From NCBI RefSeq assembly GCF_018991925.1, contig NW_024756914.1, forward strand, positions 7,614,817-7,678,816: a DNA stretch of 64,000 nucleotides. The letters run 5' to 3'. The DNA is from Homarus americanus (Eukaryota; Arthropoda; Malacostraca; Decapoda; Nephropidae). Of this stretch, positions 22,161 to 32,648 are shown one piece after another (position 1 is the first letter of the stretch; each line of letters opens with the position of its first letter). The translations under genes and the position numbers were made by a program. Under the pieces are notes generated by a model. It searched no databases. It had not been told where the DNA came from and was given only the letters and a program-made list of their open reading frames with translations.

Positions 22161-22436
22161 TTAGCCGCTTGGGCGATCAGTCACGTCTCTGTTACGCACT
22201 GTTGACAAGTACTGGGCATGCACCGACTCCTGAATATACCTGAACCCGCTCCAGTGTTGGTCAAGTCTTGTCTTGAAAGAGCTCACACTCTGTGCCATCA
22301 CAACACTTTCTGGTAGATTGTTCCATGAGTTCACAACTCTCACTCCAAAAAAGTTTGCCCTGACAGTTTTCTGGACTTGCGGCTTCTTCAATCGTGAGCA
22401 GTGACCCCCTGTGGGGCGAGCGTCCGCCAGCTCCAA
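22161..22436 (-). pseudogene. LINE ORF2 C-terminal end of copy L1
   Basis: The last ~90 residues of ORF2 include VNSWNNLPESVV and SFKTRLDQHWSGF. This is the conserved C-terminal block that follows RT in CR1/L2-like LINEs. It is separated from the RT part by the family B LTR, with the flanking C-terminal coding at 22440-22656 frameshifted. The same block occurs at 41332-41514, 43935-44200 and 51240-51515. Confidence 0.82.
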
Positions 22437-22656
22437 GTAAGGACACTCGACTGATTAGTGCCCCTTGAGATGCTTATACACCTCAAATAGGTCACCTCTT
22501 GCCCGTCTGTAGTATAAGCTCGGCAAGTTCAGGAGCTCCAATCAATCAGGGTAGCTGAGGTGCCGAAGGGCAGGCACCAGTCTGGTGGCCCTCCTTTGAA
22601 CATTTTCAACCAACTGACAGTCCCGAGCATATCTCGGGGACCAGACAGGGTGACAG

Positions 22657-24155
22657 TGTAAGAGCGGGGGTAACATGCTGCCACCATTGTAAGGGCGGGA
22701 CTCTACTACTTCTGAACCACAGATGCCACCCTTATATTCTTACTTCTCTCTGTCTTATTTCCTTCAATTGTTCTGTCTAAATATTTCAGTTCATGGTTAC
22801 TTCATAACCTCAGTTCTTTTGGTAGCATAGCGAGGGTAGGCACATGGGTACTGTAATTCTGGTATCAAGGTCACTTGGACAGAATAAAGGTGGATAATGG
22901 GAAAAAGAAATACTCTAAGAAAAGGTTTATTAATACGAAATCAAATTTGGGAAAAAGATGTCATTAACCTACAACTATAAGGTTCAACCCATGGCTTTAC
23001 TCAACTGCAATTCACTTAGATACTGTACTATTACTTCTCACAACCTTACTGGTGTTACATTACATTACCAGTTACCAGGATCAACTCCTTGGCTTCTCTC
23101 TGTTAGTTCCAAGTGGATACTTTTACTTCTTACAACATTATCAGGTACATTTCATTACATACATGACAAACTTGCATATGATACCTTCACAAGACTGTTG
23201 TTAGTACATATGAGGATGCACTCACAACACAACATGTTATACTGATACCAACTCATACATGGGTTCACTACCCAACATGGGATAATTATATTCCAGATAA
23301 TTATCCCCATTCATATACAACAAACACTGTGGACCATATAACTGTACGGCGTGTCCCAGGGTAGGACCCTGGCATCTCACAACTGACGACCGCTGTTATG
23401 ATCGGGTGTAGTCGGACATGTGGTGACAGTCTGGGGTCCAGCCCCACGATGCTGACCGGGGCAGTTTAATCCTGCCGAATCGCCGACATCGTCCATTACA
23501 GCTAACTGTTAGGTATTCACTGACCCCGGGCAGCCGGTGGGGTGTTTAAATAACCCACACACTGGATCTGAGACAAAGTTTCGGGAGCGTTACGGGAAGG
23601 CTTGATGATGACTCAAACACAACAAATCTTTCGTCTCGCAACGTCAGACGACATTTACGTTTCTAGTAATTCTTACACTGAGTAAATGACATTTACACTG
23701 TTACAACATGAACACTGATACTCACAAAATTGACTCAAACTGAATGGCTATATCGACAGGGAACACATGCTTACATACCTGGAACAAAATGTAGAGACGT
23801 TACAGGGAGGCGGATCCTCTCCCTCACCAAGGTTTTTATACCGGTGAGTTGCCAGAGGTGGCTACTCATGCAATGACAAAAATTACATACAAACCAACGG
23901 TTACACATTCAAAGATGACCCTCAGTTGACACGGGTCTGGCGAATTACTTAAGTTGATTTACATAAACTAATTCAAGATTGAGCTAACCAGTAGAAAGTG
24001 GAATACACGTATTGACAACTGAGTACAAAAGGCTGGGCTTACAGAGAGGGGTCCTTGGTGTAAAACGCGTTTCTTCCTAGGGATGTTTTGCGGACGTGAA
24101 GTATAATAAGAATCAACAGGTTTAAAACAGACTAGGAGTCAATGTGACCATGACA
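22657..24155 (-). mobile_element. Solo LTR, family B, copy 2
   Basis: A 1499-bp block: on the minus strand it starts TGTCATGGTCACATTGA and ends CTCTTACA, the same ends as 314-1767. It is flanked by ACAG at 22653-22656 and 24156-24159. The interrupted LINE sequence is continuous in other copies (for example 44425-44450). A short duplicated end motif (TGTAAGAGCGGG, then TGTAAGGGCGGG) lies within the first 40 bp. No internal coding. Confidence 0.83.
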
Positions 24156-24360
24156 ACAGTTCTCCAGATGGGGAAGCACTTCACTCTTGAAGATCATTAC
24201 GAGGGACAGACCGTCTAGATATCTGAACGACCTTCTTATAAGACCCAATAATTTATTTGCCTGATATACCTTCTTCTCTCAATGGCCCGAGAACTTCAAC
24301 TCATTGTCAACATACACACCTAGGTTCTTCTCACATTCAATCTCAAATACTGCAGTTTCT

Positions 24361-26372
24361 TCAACCCGTTATGAAACAAACAAACAACAGCGGGCCCAAT
24401 ACACTGCCCTGTGGTACCCCACTTGTGACAGGTACGGATGATGATTTCGTGCCATTAATCACCACACACTGCTTGCGGTCATGTAGAAAGTCTTCTATCC
24501 ACGCTAGGACATTTCCCTCAATTCCGTACCCTTTCAGTTTGATTTTCAGCCTTTTTTGGGGTACACTGTCGAAAGCCTTGGCAAAATCTAGGTAAATAAT
24601 GTCGATATTACCACCCCGTTCCAAAATATGGGTCCAAATATTCAATACCTTGAGCAATTGTGTTAAGCAGGAGCGCCCCAGCATAAAACCGTGTTGGCAA
24701 TCCTTTACAAGGTTGTTTCGTAGTAGAAGTTCCATCGCGGTATCTCTGATAATACTCTCAAGTACTTTACATTATGCTGGTCAGTCTCACTGGTCTATAG
24801 TTGTTCATGGAGTGACGATCGCCCTTCTTGAAGAAAAAACTCACATGAGCCACTTTCCATTCAATGGGGACCTTTCGTTCATCCAGACATTTACAAAACT
24901 CTCTTAGCACTGTAGGATGCACCATGTCATGGCAGGGACTCTTATGGTCCTTGATCTTTGACAGTTTATTTCTAATACCCTCTTCTGTGAACACATTGTG
25001 GGTCAGTGCTATGTCGAACCGTCTGTCCTCAAACGCAGGAAGGTTAATTGCATCCTCTCTTGTGAACACCGAGGAAAAGAAGCTGTTCAATGCCTCAGCT
25101 TTATCCTGGTCAGAATCTGCGTAACTACCATCTTCAAGCCTCAGGTCTGATACTCCTAATCGCGTTTTTAATTTAGACTTTGCATAGCAGTAAAACGCCT
25201 TTCGGTTTGACTTCACTTCGCTTGCAACCAGCCTCTGGAATTCCTTTTCAGCCCTTCTACATTCTATCTATGCTTGGTTTCTGGCTCTTGCATGCATCCT
25301 CCTGTCCTGCTCATCATTTGACCCAACCCACATCTTGAATTTCTGGATTTTCTTCCTAACTTTGTCGACCGCCGCATGGTTCATGTATAGGGATCCCCTC
25401 GTATTCCTAGAGGCACTGGGTTTGGTCTTGGGTATATGTTTATCGATCAAATGGGTCACTTTACTAGTTATGATATTCAACATAGTGTCTGCGTTCTTGT
25501 GCCTTAATAAGTCAGGCCAGTTGATACCCCTCATCTCATCCCTCATCCCGTTGTAATTTCCCCTGTAATATTTGCACCTTGGCCTGGCCTTATCTTGAAC
25601 TAGGTAACAGTTAAATCTGAATGACAACACTATATGGTGACTGGTGCCAACTGGGGCAAGGTGTTCCAGTTTGGCCACCATACCCTCCTCGTTTGTTATG
25701 ATGAGGTCTTGTGGCTTAGGTGTTTGCTCCCCTGTGTAATGTGTCGGGCCTCTAACATGTTGGAACAGAAAATTATTTCTCAGAGTTTCTACACAAAGAG
25801 TACCAGGGTTATTCAAGGCATTTGCAGTGAACTCGTTTCTCCAGTCGATGTCGCCATAGTTAAAGTCCCCATGATAAGGCTGTGGCTATGGTTGAGCATC
25901 GCCGCATTGTCTATTAAGGCTCTTAAGTTCCTTTGATTTAGTGGGCCACAGTTTGGGGATCTGTAGATACACCCGACAATAAGTAAGTCCCATCCCTTTA
26001 ATTTAATTTCACACCACTTGGACTCTTCGAAAACATCCTCTCCCTGTACCCTCGCCTGGCTCTAAGGTCTTGCCTAGCATAGATAACCACACCCCTCTTG
26101 CAAGTTTCTTGGGAAAGGTTCGTAAATGAGTCATATCCAGCAATGCTGAACTCACATTGCTATGGGTCGATTCTCCTGTTCTTGTACAACAGTTCGACGA
26201 CTCCCACAATATCTGGTTGGTGTACCTTCAGTAGTGTTTCAAACTCCTCTCTCTTATCAAGGAACGTGTCAGTATTAATATACATGACATTCAAGCCCAA
26301 ATTTGTTCTCGGTAACGTCTCTGCTCTTAGTAGAAACCCCGCCTCCCCCCTCATTCTCAGAAGCTGCAGCAT
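24361..26372 (-). pseudogene. LINE ORF2 (endonuclease-RT) remnants of copy L1
   Basis: Separate minus-strand open pieces belong to one broken ORF2. 26160-26372 is the endonuclease start (LNVMYINTDTF, VGVVELLYKN). 25268-25816 has LDLIITNEEGM-like coding and GTSHHIVLSF. 24767-25216 is the linker and RT entry (SKIKDHKSP). 24361-24735 is the RT core with [15 protein letters not shown] and [17 protein letters not shown]. The protein would nick the target and prime cDNA on it. The YADD/FADD box is deleted. Stop codons and frameshifts separate the pieces. Confidence 0.83.
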
Positions 26373-26394
26373 TTACTAAGGTTCTAATACTCGG

Positions 26395-26880
26395 TTTACT
26401 TCTCTGGTAAAAGTGGCAGGACTGGCTGAAAGGCCAAAGGGTAAACGTGTAAACCTCCATAAGTTATACCCATCACTAAAGATGGTTGGGTCTCAACTAT
26501 GTCGTTAGGTATCACTTGATAATATGCGTCTTTCAAGTCTAAAGTAGCATAATATTTACTTCCTGCTGCTTTCTCTACTAAGTCATCTAAGTTGGGTAAG
26601 TCTAAGCATACTTGTTAAAAAGATCTATTCAACTCACTGGCTACCACCTTCTCACACACCTAAAATCTAGTAGGCATGACAGCAACTAGCTTCCTCAGCC
26701 TCGCCAGCAGTTTTCCTTTCATCAGGTTCTGACCCTGATGGGAAATCTCTAAACATGATCTCCCTACCTCTCTGCGCCTTCAGCATTTTTCGCTGCTGAA
26801 TACTTGCCTCCATTTCTTTGGTAAGTTCTCCTCGGAACTCACACACAAGTTGCATCTTATTAGCAACTACTGTGATCATC
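26395..26880 (-). pseudogene. Fragment of a third LTR retrotransposon (RT motif A region)
   Basis: The minus strand encodes GSKYYATLDLKDAYYQV followed by PLAFQP, a form of the LTR-retrotransposon RT segment around the first catalytic Asp (DLKDAYYQV). It does not match Gypsy-1 or Gypsy-2. A separate 70-residue frame at 26667-26879 (KEMEASIQQRKMLKAQRGRE) is charged and may be a gag-like piece, but I cannot assign it. It abuts the broken 5' end of LINE copy L1 near 26372-26395. Confidence 0.6.
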
Positions 26881-27433
26881 GTGCATTGATGTCACAACAA
26901 AACATCTACAAAACTACCCCAACAAAGATAAATTCAATTAACACCCTTCAAGACAAGGGGGGTAAACAGTGACACATAAATGCATAGGATCCTTCTTAAA
27001 TGGATAATCATGAAAATAATTGATAATAATATAGGAGACTGTCACAGAGAGATAATTAAGTATCTCTAAAGAGAACAATACACAGTTGCAATCCATAAGG
27101 TACTTAGAGTAATACTCAAAACATAATTGGTGATACTTGACGAGAATGTCCAAGAAAATATAACTCTTTAGATTTCACGAATGACTAACAGAAAAGCAGA
27201 TTTTCTGTACTCAACAAGTATTCAATGTTTCTTTTCAATTATCTTGATTCTGTGCTGTACTCACACTTGGTGGTCCTCACATGTATTTTCAACAATCCAT
27301 TTTCAGAGATTGCATTCTTATAGGCGTCCATTTCACCGCAGACTCCTTAACCCAATCAATACATTTGCTGAAAATACACATGCATTAGTTCTCAAATACA
27401 TATAGCACATTAATTAACAATGCATATAAGTCT
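26881..27433. other. Non-coding stretch, nothing recognised
   Basis: AT-rich sequence between the RT fragment and the start of a LINE 5' region. No reading frame, tRNA or terminal repeat could be supported. Confidence 0.55.
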
Positions 27434-27755
27434 ACAGGCGTTAGGTGCGGTCGGGTCGTGTTGCGTCTCTGTAACAAAGCGTGTTCGGCACTCGGGCCTT
27501 CGTTGTTGAGCGGCGGAAATTGGACAGTGATTACATAAAATCATCAAGATCGTCTTAGTGATGTGCAATTGTAAATCGACGTAGGATATTTAATGCTAGA
27601 GGCGATTGAATTTTTGAAAACTCAATCTCCGCCGAGTTGGAGGTACAGCCCAGGTCAAGAAGCATACAACCACAAAATCATTGCCATATGACTTTTTTTT
27701 CGGAGTTGTGGTCATGGCTGTGATAAAGGCCAACCAGGGAGTGTAGTACCTGTAC

Positions 27756-29331
27756 TATACTGCCAGATCTGGGATAACTAATTCTAAGGGGAATAACTTA
27801 ACTCTAATCTTAATTTCTAAGGGTTGCTGCCACCAGACCCCCTCTGGGCAGTATGTAGCTCGTCGGGTAGCGGGCAGAGTGGATTAGGCATTGGGTTAGG
27901 TTTTTCATTGACCAGATCGATAAGGGGAAGGAAGGGTGAAACCATAACATGTCTCAGTTCTTTCCATTGTTCTTTCTACTTACTTCAGTTCATTGGTTAC
28001 TACCTAACCTCAGTTCTTTTTGGTAGCATGTCGAGGGTCTAGGCACATGGGTATTGCAATTCTGATATCAGGTCCCTTGGACGGAAATAAAGTGTTATAC
28101 TGCCGGAAATAAATACCCCGGATATACTCTAAGAAAATGTTTATTAAAATGGACTGAAAGTGGGGAAAAATATATTATTAACATATAACTCCAAGGCAAC
28201 TCCTAGGCTGTACTCAACTGAGAATTACAGTTCATTACATACATTACAACTTCCATATGATACTTCACTAACTGTTGGTAGTGCATGAGATACACTCACA
28301 ACACACATGGGTCCACTACCCAACATGGGATACTTATTCCAGAATTACCCCCCATACACAGACAACAACACTGAGGACATATAACTTCCAGGAAGCGTCC
28401 CAGGGTAGGACACTGGGGCTCACGACAGTGCTGTGATCGGTGGTAGCTAGACACATGGCGAGTCTGGGATCTGGCTCCACGAGGCAGTGTGGAGCCGATT
28501 AATCATGCTGAATCAGCGCCATCGCCCATATATTGATCACTGCTGAATATCCACAGGCTCCGAGTGACCGGCGAGTGTTCAATTAATCCCACCCTGGATC
28601 TGTAGGACAACAAAGTTGGATGGCTTTACAGGAGAAGGGGAAGCATGATGACAACACAAACAAATCTTTCGTCTCGCAACGTCAGACGACATTTACTTTA
28701 TATTATTTCTTACACTGGGTGAATGACAATTCCACTGTTAGAGCATGAACACTGATATTCACTACAATTGACTGAATCAAACTGAATGCCTAGGGAACAC
28801 ATCCACATACCTGTAGGACAATGAAGTTGGATGGCGTTACGGGAGGCTTGAATCTCCAGCTCACCATGGTTATATACCCCTGAGTTGCCATCGATCCTTA
28901 CTCACGAAATGACAGAAATTACAAACAACCCAACTGTTACTCATTCAAGGATGACCCTCAGTTGACAAAGGTCTGCCGAATTACTAAAGTTGATTTACCC
29001 AGATTAATTCAAGATTGAGTTTGCCAGTAGAGAGTGGAATAAACGTATTGACAACTGTGTTCGAAGGCGGGACTTACTGGAAGGGATCCTGAGTGTAAAA
29101 CGAATGGGAAAAACATGTCTCTCCTTAATGCTATAAATACATACAATTAATATTATATAGCCGTACCTGGGTACAATTCAACACATGATTCCGTAACATT
29201 CATTAGATGAGTTAGTCTTTATCAATGACCCCCGTTCTCTGAGATTCTACAAGCGCGGTGGATTTGAATGTTATGTAGCGTAATATGAATTAAAGGGGGT
29301 TTTTGGGAATGACAATGATGTGCGCAGTACA
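27756..29331 (-). mobile_element. Family A LTR-like element, chimeric form, copy 2
   Basis: On the plus strand it begins TATACTGCCAGATC and ends TGCGCAGTACA. It is flanked by GTAC at 27752-27755 and 29332-29335. The empty site is visible in the next LINE copy at about 31370-31390 (GTGTAGTACTGTGA). The two ends are family A, but about 27950-29100 aligns with the interior of family B (22740-24090). Length 1576 bp, no coding sequence. Confidence 0.83.
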
Positions 29332-29355
29332 GTACTGTGCCTTTAGTTAAATCAG

Positions 29356-29570
29356 TTCATAGTGTCATCAGTGACCTCAGAAGAGGTTGTAAATAAATTA
29401 AAGTGAATACTAATTGGCAAGCAAGCTGGAAAGGCACCACTGCCAGCTGAAACCAAGTCCTGTTATAGGTGCCACAGAGACTTTAAATTTTATTTTGTTT
29501 GTGTGCTTTCTCATGGACTGAAACTGTGCCTACAATACACCATTCACAGGAAGATACAGTGTGCACAGTG
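29356..29570 (+). repeat. LINE 5' monomer, single unit in copy L2
   Basis: A ~210-bp unit beginning GTCATCAGTGACC and containing TTATAGGTGCCACAGAGAC and TGGACTGAAACTGTGCC, ending near CAGTGATAG. It recurs twice in tandem in copy L3 (31408-31614 and 31615-31820). Confidence 0.8.
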
Positions 29571-30575
29571 ATAGCACAAAGAGATATAGTCGTCGATGAG
29601 AACAGGAAAAGAAAGTATGAGGAAATACTAGTTAAAATAAAACAAATAAATAAAATCAACAAGCTTGGCTATCCGTAATGGCATTCTATTACCGCCCCAA
29701 AGAAAGTTTTATTTTATTTTTCTGTGTTTCTAATGGACTGAGTGGGTGTATAAAATCAGTTATTTATAGCAAAATGCAGTGTACATTGTTATGAGTTGGG
29801 GATTTAGAAACTGGTTTAGAATATAGTTAAAAGTCTACCAAGATCCCAACAGGCAACAACAATAAAAAAACTAAACAAACAAAGACAATCGGACTATAAA
29901 AGGGTAGACAAAGGATGAGAGTTTGTGTTGTGTACAATAAATTCCTTAACAAAATATCCAGCTTTCTATAATTTACCCTTAAACATACTTAACCTAAACA
30001 TATGCAACATTGGCTTAACAGTATATACATATTTATACAACATACAACAATCTGAAGCAAGTGGAGGTGGGAGGTAATATAGGGTTACAATACTCAAGTG
30101 CGGTGCTGAAGTGTCTGACGAGTAGGGCTGAGTATTGAAGAAGATGGTAGGTAGTCACTATGCCGTAGGTTTCCAGGATAGGTAATCCAAGTGTGGTCAC
30201 TTCCCAGAGTGAACTGCCGTCTCCTCGATCGGGAGCTGATGAGGAAGAGTTGGAGGAGGTGACGCAACAACCAGGATATAGAGAAAGGAAACCCTGAGTG
30301 GTGACTAAGACTAGTCATACTCGGGTCGCGTCCCTAGATGGCGTTGCTCGGTAGTGCTGGGTAGTTAAATCATGACACAATAGATGGCGTGGTTCGTAAT
30401 AACATAGAGATAGCACATAAATACTGAATACTGACAAACCACCAAAGTGAACTGAAAAAAAAAAAAAAGAGAAGAAAAACAGAAGACAACCCTAAAGGCA
30501 ACAGGGGGAGGTTAAATAGGTGTGAGATCTATACCCAGTCAGCACCCCCCCCCCCCCCCAACAACAACAACAACC

Positions 30576-31041
30576 ATGAGGGATATGATGATATGTGACT
30601 ACTGCGGGGAATGAAAGATATAAATGATACAGGCCTGACTAGTGCAACGTTTAGGAAGATGCTAACTGCCGTAAAGCATGAAGGCTGTTGCTGGTATTGC
30701 CCTGACTGGATAGTCAAGGTGAAAGAGGCGATTGCAAGCCATGAGGGAACGAGTTCCCTAAGGACAAAAATAGATGAAGCTGGAGCCCTGCTGGTTGCCA
30801 AACTAGAGCAAGTTGGGAAAGAGATCCTTGCTAAGATTGAGGAAGTAGCCAATAGAATGGAGGTGGTTGCTAAGAGGAGTTATGCTGAGGCATTAGCAGG
30901 GCCATTGGGGTGGGGGGGTGGCGGAGAGTAATGCAGGATCAGAACAGGTTCTACAGGTGTGTCGAAGAAATGAAAATTAACGGACCTACTGTCAGGGGAG
31001 AGGAGGAACAACGGGAACGTTTCCAACACAGGAACAATGTA
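30576..31041 (+). pseudogene. LINE ORF1 remnant of copy L2
   Basis: The ATG at 30576 is followed by ICDYCGE and then a TGA. Compared with 31962, about 15 bases are lost there. The frame resumes at 30611 and runs to 30931: LTSATFRKML, GCCWYCPDW, LVAKLEQVGKEILAK. ORF1 of CR1-type LINEs binds element RNA. The C-x2-C and C-W-x-C pairs look like a zinc-binding fold, followed by a likely coiled coil (AKLEQVGKEILAKIEEV). A G-rich tract (GGGGTGGGGGGGTGG) near 30906 separates it from the next stop. Confidence 0.72.
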
Positions 31042-31407
31042 ATAGGAATGAGGTAGGTTAGGCGGGCGGGCGGGTCATGTTGCGTCTCTGTAACAAAGCG
31101 TGTTCGGCATTCGGGCCTTCGATGTAGAGCGGCAGAAATTGGACAGTGATTACATAAGATCGTCAAGATCGTCTTAGTGATGTGAAAGTGTAAATCGATG
31201 TAGAACTTTTAATGCTAGACGCGATTATATTTTTGAAAACTCAATTTCCACGGAGTTGGAGGTGCAGCCAAGGTCAGAGGCCTATAACCACAAAATCACT
31301 GCCACATGACAAAGCATTTATTTTATTTTTTTAAGGAGTTGTGGTCAAGGCTGTGATAAAGACCAACCAGGGAGTGTAGTACTGTGATTTTAGGTAAACC
31401 AGTTCAT

Positions 31408-31820
31408 AGTGTCATTAGTGACCGCAGAAGAGACTGTAAATAACTTAAAGTGAATACATATTGGCAATCAAGCTGGTAAGGACAACTGCCAGTCTATTCG
31501 TGTCATAGGTGCCACAGAGACTTTAAATTTTATTTCGCTTGTGTGCTTTCTCAAGGACTGAAACTGTGTTTGTACTCACCACTCACAGGGAGATGCAGTG
31601 TACACAGTGATAGTTCATAGTGTCATCAGTGACCGCGGAAGTTGCATATAACTTAAAGTGCGCGCTAACTAGCAAGCAAGCTGGAAAGGCACCGTGCCAG
31701 CTGAAACTAAGTCGAGTTATAGGTGCCGCAGAGACTTTAAATTTTATTTTGTTTGTGTGCTTCTCAAGGACTGAAACTGTGCCTACAATACACCATTCAC
31801 AGGGAGATACAGTGTACGCA
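31408..31820 (+). repeat. Two tandem ~206-bp monomers in the LINE 5' region
   Basis: Unit 1 (31408-31614) and unit 2 (31615-31820) share CATAGTGTCATYAGTGACCGC, AACTTAAAGTG, AAGCAAGCTGG, GCAGAGACTTTAAATTTTAT and CACCATTCACAGG in order. Copy L2 has only one unit. Tandem units upstream of ORF1 resemble the promoter monomers known from mouse L1, but promoter activity here is inference. Confidence 0.78.
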
Positions 31821-31961
31821 GTCACAGACGACAACTCTATAGGCAACAGAGAGTAGCTAAGTACTGTTCATTTTCTCTCTTTACTTTTTTAAATAGGTGT
31901 AGATCTTTACACAGTCTGCACCCCCTCCCCCACCCCCACCACCACAACAACAACAACAACC

Positions 31962-32322
31962 ATGAGTTTGATATGTGATTACTGCAGGGAGACGTCGCAT
32001 ATGGAGGATATAGGCCTGACTAATGCACCGTTTAGGAAGTTACTAACTGCCGCAAAGCATGATGGCTGTTGCTGGTATTGCCGTGGCTGCATCGTCAAGG
32101 TGAATGAAGCGATTGCAAGCCATAAGGGAACGAGTTCTCTAGGGACGAAAATAGATAAAGCTGGAGCTATGCTGGTTGCCAAACTGGAGCAAGTTGGGAA
32201 TGAGATCCTTGCTAAGACTGAGGAAGTAGCCGATAGAATGGAGGTGATTGCTAAGAGGAGTTATGCTGACGGGAGGGGGCGGAGTGTAATGCAGGATCAG
32301 TACAGGTTCTACAACAGCTTGG
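31962..32322 (+). pseudogene. LINE ORF1 N-terminal part of copy L3, interrupted by Gypsy-2
   Basis: It starts MSLICDYCRETSHMEDIG after an A/C-rich leader (ACAACAACAACAACC). Cysteines in CDYC and GCCWYCRGC, with a His between, suggest a PHD-like or other zinc-binding domain, as known in ORF1 of CR1-group LINEs. Then follows a hydrophobic-heptad stretch LVAKLEQVGNEILAKTEEV, probably a coiled coil for multimerisation. The frame runs into the LTR of Gypsy-2 at 32323, and coding sequence resumes at about 37888 beyond the element. ORF1p would bind LINE RNA in the cytoplasm. Confidence 0.8.
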
Positions 32323-32494
32323 TGTAGTATCTTGTGTTATTTAATGGGAGAATGAAGAGTCACATGGTCTGTCTGGCTGGCTGTTTATTCTCTGTTCTTG
32401 GTTACAACGTGCCTAACACATTTCGTAAGAAGTAACATAATATATAATATATACATTCAATAAAGGCAGCATATAAACATACATATATATAACA
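32323..32494 (-). repeat. 3' LTR of Gypsy-2 copy B
   Basis: 172 bp, 171 matches to 37711-37882. It lies next to the polypurine tract and the left CTTGG duplication. Confidence 0.92.
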
Positions 32495-32514
32495 CTATTT
32501 TTCCCTTTCAAAAG
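32495..32514 (-). promoter_or_regulatory. Polypurine tract of Gypsy-2 copy B
   Basis: On the minus strand TTTTGAAAGGGAAAAATAG lies directly before the 3' LTR. It would prime plus-strand DNA synthesis. Confidence 0.75.
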
Positions 32515-32648
32515 AGAGCATGGCTGCTACAAATCCTAAATAAACAAAACTTACAGAATTACATATGGCAGGGAGGAAGAGAATAGAACACAACAAATAT
32601 AACTTCCTAACTAAACAGTTTTGAAAGGCCTGTTCACAATTCAGATAA

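Larger units (their letters stand above)
22035..26372 (-). mobile_element. CR1/L2-like LINE, copy L1, 5'-truncated, split by solo LTR B
   Basis: A minus-strand non-LTR retrotransposon: endonuclease from 26372, RT around 24360-25220, a C-terminal region, and the 3' tail with two hairpin units at 22035-22200. A family B LTR (22657-24155) splits it with a 4-bp duplication. About 215 bp covering the FADD box of RT is deleted near 24372, by comparison with 40560-40790. Clade assignment is from motif style. Confidence 0.87.
27434..31041 (+). mobile_element. CR1/L2-like LINE, copy L2: 5' region and ORF1, 3'-truncated
   Basis: The 5' region starts with GTTGCGTCTCTGTAACAAAGC at about 27449, the same start as copy L3 near 31079. 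A family A LTR-like element (27756-29331) is inserted. The sequence then continues with one promoter-like monomer (29356-29570), a variable 5' stretch and an ORF1 remnant. Homology to L3 stops at about 31041 (GGAACAATGTA), and L3 begins within about 20-40 bp, so the two copies lie head to tail. 29930-30430 differs from L3 and may be a further unidentified insertion. Confidence 0.75.

Noticed and set aside
31408..31820. CRISPR-like array or satellite
   Set aside because: Only two ~206-bp units without spacers, located in a LINE 5' region of a eukaryote.
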